From positions 779,034 through 843,033 of the forward strand of contig CAVSDD010000006.1 in assembly GCA_963726795.1 (NCBI GenBank): a DNA stretch of 64,000 bases, read 5' to 3'. A program made the position numbers and the translations under genes. A model generated the notes under the pieces. That model made no database searches and was not told where the DNA came from. It saw only the letters and a list, made by a program, of their open reading frames with translations. Positions 53,280-62,288 of the stretch are shown piece after piece (position 1 is the stretch's first letter; each line of letters opens with the position of its first letter). This DNA comes from Hyphomicrobium_A sp963726795 (GTDB lineage: Bacteria; Pseudomonadota; Alphaproteobacteria; Rhizobiales; Hyphomicrobiaceae).

Positions 53280-54678
53280 ATGAATCTCCCGGTCACTATT
53301 CCCCGTGTTCGCGGCTCGGTCATTGGGGTGCCGATCGATGTGATCACCTGGGATGATGCCCTCGCGCGCATCTCCCGTTGGAGCCGAGCGCGCGAAAGTC
53401 GTGTCGTCTGCATCTGCTCCGCACATAGCGTCGTTACTGCGCACGATGAAATCGAATTTGCCGCCATAATACGCAGAGCTGACATGGCGACCCCGGACGG
53501 TGCGCCGGTTGCGTTTATGCTGCGCAAGACCGGATTTGACGGGCAACAGCGCATAAACGGTCCCGATTTGATGTGGAAATACTGCGAACGGGCGCAGCAT
53601 GGCGGCGAGAAAATCTACCTGTATGGAGGCCAGCCGCAAGTTTTGGAGAAGCTGACGGCGGTGATCAATTCGCGCTTTCCTGGCCTGTCGATTGTCGGCT
53701 CCTATTCACCGCCTTTTCGCAACTTGACCGAGCAAGAAGACGAAGAGGTCGTTCGCGAAATAAATGCAATCCGGCGCAGGCGTCGTTTGGGTCGGGCTCG
53801 GGTGCCCCAAGCAAGAGCGCTGGATGGAGGCGCACCGCGGGCGCATTAACGCGGTAATGGTGGGTGTCGGTGCTGCATTCGACTACCACGCCGGCACGTT
53901 AAAGCGGGCCCCCCAGTGGATGCAGGGATCCGGCCTCGAATGGTTCTACCGCTTGGCGCACGAACCGCGCCGGCTATGGAAGCGTTATCTCGTGACGAAC
54001 ACGCGTTTTCTATTTAACGCGTCGCTGCAGCTTGCCGGTCAGGCGCAGCCCTCTGGCAAAGTTGGCGCGTTTGCCCGTTGGAACGACTTAGCGAAGCGCC
54101 TCCAAGATGTTTCGGTCGCGTCTTTGGCATTGTCGCTTATATCGCCCCTGCTTGTCGGTGTTGCGCTCGCCATAAAGCTTGAAAGCAGCGGACCAGTACT
54201 TTTGAGACAGAAGCGTTGGTCCTTCAACGGGCAGACATTCATGCTCTGGAAATTCCGTTCTACGTATCGCGCGGACATCGAGCTAGACTTTGAAATTCCA
54301 CGGGGGCTCGACGGCTCCGGGATCACCCGCGTCGGCCGTTTTATCCGGCAAACGGGCATCGAAAAGCTTCCCCAGCTCATCAACGTGCTGCAGGGGAGCA
54401 TGTCGATTGTCGGGCCAAATCCGCAACGTCGGCAGACGACCTCCGATGCCAAAATGCTTGCAGACGACATCAGCGACTACGCGGCGCGCCAACGTGTGAA
54501 GCCCGGCATCACCGGATGGGCACAAGTGCACGGCTTGGACTTAGACCTCATGTCCATCGGCCAACTCATGCAACGCGCGCAGTACGATCGCGAATACATC
54601 CAGCGTAGATCGCTACTGCTCGATGCCAGGATCATCTTGATGACCCTCGTCAGGCTCACCGACAGGCGCATTGCCTGA
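53280..54678 (+). pseudogene. WecG/TagA-type glycosyltransferase fused to sugar transferase, frameshifted
   Basis: N-terminal WecG/TagA/CpsF domain: SRVVCICSAHSVVTAHDEIE region, ADMATPDGAPVAFMLRKTG, GGEKIYLYGGQPQVLEKLTA, then after a frame change near 53768, VVWVGLGCPKQERWMEAHRG and AAFDYHAGTLKRAPQW. A linker leads into a second initiating-type domain (VSVASLALSLISPLLVGVAL, MLWKFRSTYRADIELDF, LPQLINVLQGSMSIVGPNPQ, PGITGWAQVHGLDLDLMSIG), a paralogue of the end of the previous protein. One surplus base joins the frames. A fusion of a lipid-linked sugar transferase with a WecG-type enzyme would make two early steps on one polypeptide. Confidence 0.7.
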
Positions 54679-54689
54679 TAATCGCGGTT

Positions 54690-54790
54690 CGCGGGCGCCC
54701 CGGTCGGCAGTGCCCATTCACCACATTTTCGGGATTTGACTGAGCATGAGGACGAAGAAATCGTAGGCAGGACGGATGCAATTGGGAGCG
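54690..54790 (+). pseudogene. decayed remnant of a WecG/TagA gene
   Basis: Reading across this stretch gives VGSAHSPHFRDLTEHEDEEI and then DAIGSG, close to VGSYSPPFRNLTEQEDEEV and NAIRR in the preceding gene (near 53695-53775). The match covers about 100 bases only and sits just after the fusion gene stop, overlapping the first codons of the next gene. It is a leftover of a second copy. Confidence 0.65.
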
Positions 54791-56020
54791 GGGGACGTCG
54801 GCAATGCAGATTCTCTGCGTGAAGCAGTTCGCGAAAAGCGGGCAGAGCTCGTGACAATCCCGCGTGCGCAAACGAGATCGAGGCCATTGCTGGTTTGCGT
54901 CTGTCCGCTGCCGCCGCCTGTGCACGGGTCGTCGGTAATGGCGCAGCGGGCCATTGCAGCTCTCACTCCGCATTTCGATCTTTCCGTCTTCGCGCACCGC
55001 CAGAACCCCACCGGTCGCACCATCGGATCATTCGGAGTTCGCAAGGTCGTTGATGCCCTCGCACTGATCGGCAAGCTGCTGCTCACGCCCTCCGTTGCGC
55101 GCGCCGATCTGGCTTACGTCATGCCTGCGGTCGATGGCTTTGCCTTCTGGCGTGACTTCATCATCTGCGAGGTTCTGCGATGGCGCCGATTGCCGCGCGT
55201 TCTCCACATGCATGCCAAAGGCGTCGCGGATAACTGTGCGCGCAGCACGTTCTATAGGTTCGCTGCGAAGCGCATGTTCAACGCGGCTCACGTCATACAT
55301 TTGTCGCGCTTGCTCTATGACGACCTGAAGGATGTTTCTGGGCCGGATCATTTGCACGTCGTCGAAAACGGCGTGCCAGAACCGGAAGCGTCACCGGCAG
55401 TTGCAAATTTGAATGGCGCCACGCCAACTATATTTTTCCTGTCGAACCTCATGCGGAGCAAAGGGCCGTTGGACTTGCTCGCGGCCTCGCGTCGGTTGAT
55501 CGAAAAGGGAGTGGAGCATCGGCTCGTCTTTGCTGGTTCGGGGTTTGAGGCGGATGTCGCCGCCGAGATCGGCGCCGCAGCGCAAGGTCTGCCGCACGTC
55601 ACTTGGCACGACGGAGTATACGAGCAGGCACAGCTAACGGCGCTCTGGGCCGAAGCCGACATCTTCGCATTGCCGACGCGCCGCGATTGTCAGCCTCTCG
55701 TGGTGATCGAAGCCATGGCCCGGCGAAAAGCCATTGTGACAACCAGCGAGGGAAGCCTCGGTGAAATGCTAGAAGACGGTGTGAATGCTCTCGTCGTCCC
55801 TAGCGATGACGTAAATGCACTCGCTCGTGCACTCGAAACGCTTCTCCGCGACCCGCAAAAGCGGCTTCGCCTGGGGTCCCTTGCTCACGACCGATACCGG
55901 GAAAAATACGCGCTCCCCCTGTTCCAATCGGCACTCGTGGATACTTTGCGCCGCATACTCGGGACGCGGCGTGAGATCAGCTCGCGCGCCGACAGGGTGG
56001 CGGCAACAGGCGGACCCTAG
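54776..56020 (+). CDS. glycosyltransferase family 4
   Basis: 414 residues, GT-B fold. N-domain PLLVCVCPLPPPVHGSSVMA (nucleotide-sugar glycine-loop region), ILHM-like HAKGVADNCARS; C-domain TIFFLSNLMRSKGPLDLLAA, FAGSGFEADVAAEIG and the E-x7-E signature EAMARRKAIVTTSEGSLGE that binds the sugar nucleotide. Adds a sugar to the growing repeat unit. The first 25 codons come from the remnant of the WecG-like gene; a GTG at 54851 may be the authentic start. Followed by the flippase after 3 bases. Confidence 0.8.
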   Translation: MQLGAGDVGNADSLREAVREKRAELVTIPRAQTRSRPLLVCVCPLPPPVHGSSVMAQRAIAALTPHFDLSVFAHRQNPTGRTIGSFGVRKVVDALALIGKLLLTPSVARADLAYVMPAVDGFAFWRDFIICEVLRWRRLPRVLHMHAKGVADNCARSTFYRFAAKRMFNAAHVIHLSRLLYDDLKDVSGPDHLHVVENGVPEPEASPAVANLNGATPTIFFLSNLMRSKGPLDLLAASRRLIEKGVEHRLVFAGSGFEADVAAEIGAAAQGLPHVTWHDGVYEQAQLTALWAEADIFALPTRRDCQPLVVIEAMARRKAIVTTSEGSLGEMLEDGVNALVVPSDDVNALARALETLLRDPQKRLRLGSLAHDRYREKYALPLFQSALVDTLRRILGTRREISSRADRVAATGGP

Positions 56021-56023
56021 ACA

Positions 56024-57320
56024 GTGGCGGGCGAAGTTTCGATCCTCGATGGCATTCTCGAATTCGGCCGCCGCGCGCGCGGACCAGCTGCTCTCAGTTG
56101 GGTCGCCGCCGACCAAGCGATCGTCAGCGGGAGCAATTTTCTGACGGGTGTCATCATCGCCCGAACTTTGGGAATTGCCGAGTTTGGCGTATTCTCGCTC
56201 CTTTGGCTCGGCGTGCTGTTCGTCCAGAGCATTCAGTTCGCGCTTCTCTTGTCGCCCATGACGACAATCGGACCCAAGCAGGCTGCCGCAGACGCGCCGC
56301 GCTACTATTCAGCAATGGCCCTTCAGCAGTTGTTTTTGTGCGGACTATCAAGCGTGCTTGTCTTTGTCTTCTTTCTGTTCGAGCAGACTTTTGCACTCAA
56401 CTGGATAACACCGAAGACACTCATCGCGTGGGCGATATGTATTTTCGTCACTCAGATCCACGAGTTCCTGAGGCGTTATAATTTCTCTCTGCACAACTCT
56501 CGAACTGTATTCCTGTCTGACGTCGTCCGAAACTCCGCACAACTCATCACACTCCTTGCCATGTTGCTTCGCTATCCCGACGTGGGCGTGACGGGCATCT
56601 TGCTCATGATCGCCGCGTCTGCTGTCATCGCCATTCTTCCCATGATCGAAGACCTTCCGCCGCTCCGCTTCGGCGCTAAGCACTCCATCGCAGTAAGCAG
56701 GCGCCAAGTCCGGTTCACGAAATGGCTGCTGGCCTCGACACTACTGCAATGGCTTACGGGGAATCTGTTTACCCTTGTCTCCGGAGCAGTGCTCGGACCG
56801 ATCGCTGTCGGCGGCCTAAAAGCGGCACAAACTCTGATTGCCGTCAGTCACATCTTCTTCCTGGCACTCGAAAACGTAGTGCCGGTGCGCGCATCTCGCA
56901 TTTATCATACGCAAGGTCGTGCAGCGTTGAATGCTTTTCTCTCTCGCATTGGTGTTTACGGAGCACTGTCTGCAGCAGTCGTTGGGCTGCTCTTTGCATT
57001 ACCGGCACATCTCTGGCTGGGCGGATTATTTGGTGTTGAATACGGCGCGTACGGTTATCTGGTCGCGGGATATGCCTTGACCTACCTCCTAATGGCCGGC
57101 GTCGTACCCCTCCGGTTCTACTTCATCACAACCGAGGGCAACGCGACCGATATTCATCGGTAACGCTATCGCCGCCATTTTTGCAGTTCTGGCCAGCTAC
57201 CCGCTCGTCCGACACTTTGGGGCCGCGGGGGCGGTCTCCGGCATTGCACTCACAGAGGCAATGCTACTGACAAACTTATACGTCCATTTTCGCGGAGCCG
57301 GAGCGGTTCGGTCCCAATGA
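56024..57320 (+). pseudogene. polysaccharide flippase (Wzx-like), frameshifted near the end
   Basis: About 431 residues with 12 or so membrane helices in the MATE/Wzx fold. N-terminal helices NFLTGVIIARTLGIAEFGVF, PMTTIGPKQAAADAPRYYS is the loop, then VTGILLMIAASAVIAILPMI, and TLLQWLTGNLFTLVSGAVLG. The frame stops at 57163 but, after one surplus base near 57145, continues IFIGNAIAAIFAVLASYPLV ... GIALTEAMLLTNLYVHFRG to 57320. Moves lipid-linked repeat units across the inner membrane. Start GTG at 56024; its stop overlaps the next start as ATGA. Confidence 0.72.
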
Positions 57321-58509
57321 GCAGGACACACCCCGTCGCCCACCGCCGCTCTGGGCCATTTCTCGCAAAATTCCTTTGCTTAGTGGCGGTCGTGCAAGGC
57401 TTTGTTCCCGGCGTCCGCTACGCCTACTATCTCTCCCCTTTAATTGCACTTAGTGCAACTCGCGGTAATCGATTAACGCTCGTTCTATCACGACCTCAAC
57501 TCATAATGAGCACTGTGCTTTTAATACTTTTTTGCTTGGCCTTCCTCAGCTCATCCCAGCTTACATTTGTTGGCCTCAGAGACTTTCTGATTGCCATAGA
57601 AGTGCTTTTGCTTCTTACAGCCTCAGTAAGCTGCAGCGACCGAAACGTCCTAATCATCGTATATAGTTTCCTAGTTGCTGCGTTTCTGGAAAACGCGTTC
57701 TCTCCTGATGGGCTACACCTTGCTTTCGATTTCGAACAATCGGTAGGACCCCTCGAATTTAGCTATGCATTTCCTACAGGCGCGGCGTTCCTGTTTTTTC
57801 TGTACAAACGCAATTGGTCGTACGCGCTCATAACGTTTGTTGTGAGCGTACTTATGTTCAAACGATTTGTTCTGATCGGTACGCCGCTAATCGGCTTAGC
57901 TAACGTTTTAAGCTCTTCATGGAGGCCGCTGCACACCTTTTGGGGCCGGTTCTATATCATGCTTGCAATATTTCTTCTGGGGTTTTGCTGCAAGCGTCTT
58001 CAGCATTGCCATAATGGAGTACTCGGCAAATACGCTCGGATATACTGGTTCCTTAAACGCAATCACGATGGGCCGCCTATATTTATGGTCGACTTCGCTC
58101 CAACATTACGCAGACTTTTCCACCCTGCAAAAGCTATTTGGTGCGGGGCCTGGATCGAGCGAAGAGTTGATGGGTGTCGGGCAAGTCGAATATCTTGAAT
58201 TGGTTCACAACGACTATCTAAAACTTCTTCTTGAGTGGGGGAGCGTTGGTGCAATATCCATCTTGTGCGGTTTGGCGGCAATATTTGCTCGCAGCCGTTT
58301 TGGACTGTTCCTGGGCTTATACCAATCCTTTCTCTTCGCCACCGATACAAACGTTGATTTACATTTTCCACATGGCCGTCATGGTTCTTCTTCTCGGTTC
58401 GATGTCCAGGGAGCTTGCAGTAAGGCGATCCCAATCCCATTTTATTGGCGCATCGGCGGGTCGCCAGCCCCAGCCGTCATCTAAGCCGCAAATTCACGGA
58501 CGTAGATGA
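57317..58509 (+). pseudogene. O-antigen polymerase-like (Wzy) protein, frameshifted
   Basis: About 397 residues joined, 10 or so helices (e.g. STVLLILFCLAFLSSSQLTF, LIAIEVLLLLTASVSC, YALITFVVSVLMFKRFVLIG, AIFLLGFCCKR continuing VFSIAIMEYSANTLGYTGSL). A large periplasmic loop has VEYLELVHNDYLKLLLEWGS, with the H-N-D-Y-L motif typical of Wzy and O-antigen ligases. Frames switch near 57965 and 58355, one surplus base each; the end SQSHFIGASAGRQ stops at 58507-58509. Base composition is AT-richer than the rest of the window. ATG 57317 and stop of the flippase overlap. Confidence 0.65.
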
Positions 58510-59614
58510 AACGTTCTCAGCCACAACGACCGAATGTGCGGTGCGCGATTATAACGAATATCCCGACGCCCTACCGGGACCCAATCTATGCGCTTCTACC
58601 AGGGGGTTATTCTATAATTTTTTGCTCTCGAACGGAAGCAAACAGGGCGTGGGCTTTACCCCCTCTACAATACACCCATGTTTTTTTGGAGGAACGCGTT
58701 CACTCGAAGAGGGATGGGATTACTTTTGTTCACAGCAACCCTGACGTTTGGTCCGCTCTGAGTGGCATTCGGCCAAATGTCGTTATTACGACTGGTTTCA
58801 ATCCGACGCATCTCTACGCGTATCTGTGGACCAAAGTGCACGGAACGGCCCACGTCTGCATGACCGACGGAACCATAGGCTCGGAAGCCAATCGGGACCT
58901 CTGCACCGATTGGTTCGGCGCCTGGTTTACTCTGGCAGCGACGCGTTCGTTGGCGCCAGCAACGGCAGTCGGTCACTGTACGAGCACTATGGTATCGAAC
59001 CGCGTCGGTTCTTTCGCAGTCACCTTTGCGCGAACAACGAGCTATTCTATCAGGACAGCCCCATTGCCGATCGGCCCTACGATGTTCTTTTTTCCGGGCA
59101 ATTTCACGAGCGCAAGCAGCCGAACTTTTTTGTCGATGTTTGCGCTGCCATCCGCGCACGCCGCGGTCGATGCCGCGCGCTGCTCATCGGCGATGGTCCT
59201 ATGCGCGAAAGAGGTTTGTCCAATTTGTTAGCGGCGGGCGTCGACCATCACTATGCGGGGTTTGCACAGCAGTCCGAGCTCCCAACGTACTATAGCCAAG
59301 CGCGTATTCTGCTTTTTACGACGTGCCATGATCCTTGGGGTGTCGTGGCCAACGAGGCGCTTGCCGTCGGGCACGCCCGTCATTACTCAGCCGGAGGCTG
59401 GTGTTGCGGGAGAGTTGGTGATCGATAGCGTTACCGGGGCGGTTGTCCCTTGACGTCGGAATCTGGTGTACCGCTGCGATTCGGTTGCTCGAGGACGACG
59501 GAGCACTGGCGGGCGTGCTCAATTGCCGGACGCAAGCTGGTTGAGGAGTACAATTATCAAGCTGCGGCCGCAGGTATCGAGGCGGCGTGCGCCTTCGCTC
59601 TAAGCGCGAAATAG
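58506..59614 (+). pseudogene. glycosyltransferase family 4, several frame breaks
   Basis: About 365 residues when joined. Pieces: RCAIITNIPTPYRDPIYALL (N-terminal loop), VVITTGFNPTHLYAYLWTKV, HVCMTDGTIGSEANRD; then LYEHYGIEPRRFFRSHLCAN, VLFSGQFHERKQPNFFVDVC, RALLIGDGPMRERGLSNLLA; then TYYSQARILLFTTCHDPWGV, VVANEALAVG-TPVITQPEAG (E-x7-E signature); then CSIAGRKLVEEYNYQAAAAG to the TAG at 59612. At least four frame changes. The ATG overlaps the stop codon of the polymerase gene (ATGA), so it is the last gene of the plus-strand run. Confidence 0.65.
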
Positions 59615-61144
59615 GTTCTGCCTCGTTCCTGCGCTACTTCTCCCATTCTTTCGGGCCACTCGATCTCCGTGCCCCAGCGCTCGGGACGGCGTGGTCGCAC
59701 CAGGTCGGCCGGTGAGGTTGGGATGTCAACTTTGGCGCGAGCGACATGCTCCGCGGCTTGCTCCGGCTCGCGCTGCTTCAGCGGCTGCACCATCAGCGCG
59801 CAGAGGAAAGCGGCCAGCGTCATCATGGCCGTCGTGCGCAAGGGATAGTCGACGAGCGAGTGCGCGAGCAGGAGAACGATGGCAATGCTTGCCGCGCGCG
59901 CCAGCGAGCGATCGATTTGACCAGCCGCCGGCCATGGCTTCCACCACAGCACGTAGAACCTTCGCGCCAGCCAAAAAGAATATCGCTGCGATGCACGAGA
60001 CCGACGACGCCTGTCTCGAGCCAGATCTCGAGGAGATCGTTGTGCGCGTGATTGACGTAGGTCTCGGTGTTCATCACCGTTTGCGGCTTCTCGAACACGC
60101 CATAGACAGGCACGAACGTTCCGATCCCGGACCCCAACGGCCAATATGCCTTTGCGGCCGTCAATCGTGTTGCGCGCGAACACGAACCGCTCATCGCCCA
60201 AGGGATCGATGGTGAACCGTTCGAGCACGCGGTAGAGCGCGAATTGCGCGACCAGGATCATCAGCAACGGCCGTCGTTCCGATTATGAGCTTCAGCGGTG
60301 TAGCTCCTGCCGTGACGCGCCGGTCGGACATGGCAAGCGCAATCGCACCCGCGAGGCTTCCGATCGTGAGCGCTAGACCGGCCCGCGATCGCGCGCATTG
60401 CGATCGCCGCAAGCAGCACGACCTGGCACGCCAGCGCCGCGATAACCGCCAGGATGGCCGTCGAGCGATTGCCGCGCGCACCGGTTTGCGCTCACCTCAA
60501 ACACCGCGTGGATCAGCCAAGCGGTCACGAGCAGCAGCAAGCAATAGAGCAGGGCCGCGAAATGGTTGCGGTTGACGAAAAAGCCGACCGCTTCGGACTT
60601 GTGCGCGGTCTCGAAAAACCGCAGTGCGCTGAACGGCCCTTGCGACACCTGCGTCAGCCCAACGAAGGCGCCGAGAACCCCCAATGCAATCGCCACGAGG
60701 GTCAGCCGGCGCCGTTCGCTCCAGTCGAGCGATAGTGTCCCCAGGAACACCGCCAAGGCCGGCAGCATGGAGATCGCGCTCAGCCATGTTGCCTCGGGCG
60801 ACACGCTCAACGGCATCCAGCCGCAGCGACGCGCCGGCAAGCGAATAGGCTTCCGTCGTTAGGTCTCGCTGCGGCAATGCCGGTCCAAACGTTGGGCGGC
60901 AGCGGCACAAGCTGCAGGAGCGGTACGGCCACGATTGCGAAGGGCGAACAGAAACGGCAGCCGGGTCTGGCGCGCTGCGAGGAGTTCGCGAGACCGCCAT
61001 AGCGCAACCATCAGCAACGGGATCGCGATGATTTGCAGGGCGGCGTCGGAGAGGTAGCCCGACTCGCGTCGCGCCCCCTAGAAGCAGACTGGCGGCGAGG
61101 ACGCCAGCCGTCATCCAGAACAGCAGTCTAACGCGCGGCGGCAA
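59557..61144 (-). pseudogene. O-antigen ligase/polymerase-like membrane protein, many frame breaks
   Basis: Recognisable Wzy_C-type pieces in several frames: LLFWMTAGVLAASLLLGGAT, AISMLPALAVFLGTLSL, LTLVAIALGVLGAFVGLTQV, EAVGFFVNRNHFAALLYCLL, LALTIGSLAGAIALAMSDRR, FGSGIGTFVPVYGVFEKPQT-type loop (GSGIGTFVPVYGVFE), TYVNHAHNDLLEIWLETGVV and LLAHSLVDYPLRTTAMM. The NHAHNDLLEIWLE motif is the family's signature. At least six frame changes, mostly +1. Convergent with, and overlapping by 58 bases, the glycosyltransferase gene. Likely joins polymer to a carrier or polymerises a second glycan. Confidence 0.65.
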
Positions 61145-61502
61145 GCATCACCCTTCTAACGTGCGTGGGCGCATTGCCGGGCAGGGAAACGCGCTCTGAC
61201 CGACGGGCTTACCTCAGCGCGCCTTATCGGCAACGCCAATTTGGCCGAAAGTGTGAACTCGCGCGAAAAACGCCCAACTCTAAGGCAGTCTCGACGCGAG
61301 AATAAACTACCGATTTCCATAGGCTTGACCGGGCTTCTAGGCGGCGTTAGTGCTAGCAGAGGGGACCGCCTGAAGGCGAGCCAGTTCACGTTGTTTCCTG
61401 AACACACTGGCAGCAGGGGGGACCGTCACACAAAGGGCTACAGGGTCGTCTAGGGATGCGCGCGGCGCACCCTCCGATGCGCGTCGAGTATGTGAGCGTT
61501 CA
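61145..61502. other. intergenic stretch before the export genes
   Basis: 358 bases between divergent transcription units. Open frames here are short and lack coding character. I find no clear palindrome or terminator; promoters for both sides presumably lie here. Confidence 0.45.
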
Positions 61503-62256
61503 ATGATTGACCTTCATTGCCATATTTTGCCCGGTATCGACGACGGTGCAGCTGATTTAGACGCCTCATTGCAGATGGCCCGCGCGCAGCTGGCCGATGG
61601 CGTCTCGATCGTTGCCTGCACGCCCCACATCCTGCCTGGCCTTTATCACAATACCGGACCGCAAATTTGCGAAGCGATCGCGGCACTCCAGCAGTGCGCT
61701 GGATGACGCCGGTCTCGACCTGAAGCTCGTCTCCGGCGCCGACAATCACATGACGCCGAACTTCGTCGACGGCTTGCGCAGCGGGCATCTTCTTTCGCTG
61801 GCAAATACCCGCTACGTGCTGGTGGAGCCCCCGCATCACGTTGCGCCCGTCAGACTCGAGGAATTCTTCTTCGATCTCACGCTAGCCGGCTACGTCCCAA
61901 TTCTCACGCATCCCGAGCGGCTGTCGTGGATCAATTCGCATTATCCGGTCCTGCAGCGCCTCGTGCGGGCCGGCGTGTGGATGCAGATCACGGCCGGATC
62001 GCTGACGGGCGCATTCGGATCGAAGGTCCGCTATTGGGCGGAGCGAATGCTGAGCGAAGGATGCGTGCACATTTTGGCCAGCGACGCTCATGACGTGTCA
62101 CGGCGGCCGCCGAATTTGGGACGCGGAATGGAGTACGCCGCGAAGCGAGTTGGCCTCGAAGAGGCAAAGCGATTGGTTGATACGCGCCCCAGGGGGGTAA
62201 TCGACGATGTACCGCAGAGTGAGCTGCCCATGCCCGAGGCGGCCTTTGCTTCGTAA
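61503..62256 (+). pseudogene. CpsB/YwqE-type PHP tyrosine-phosphatase, frameshifted
   Basis: About 250 residues joined, PHP-fold metal-dependent phosphatase that dephosphorylates the tyrosine kinase controlling polysaccharide length. Metal motifs: DLHCHILPGIDDGAAD at the start, ACTPHILPGLY, EPPHH, PILTHPERLSW, and DAHDVSRRPPNLG at the end. The frame changes near 61690, after QQCA; one surplus base. The ATG at 61503 is only 33 bases ahead of the export lipoprotein region's operon partner; such genes usually sit next to wza/wzc. Confidence 0.75.
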
Positions 62257-62288
62257 GTCCGAACGCCCGTGCAACGGATGGTAAACCG

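Noticed and set aside
52488..53639. 383-codon minus-strand frame across the initiating transferase and next gene
   Set aside because: Overlaps two recognisable plus-strand genes and has no coding signature.
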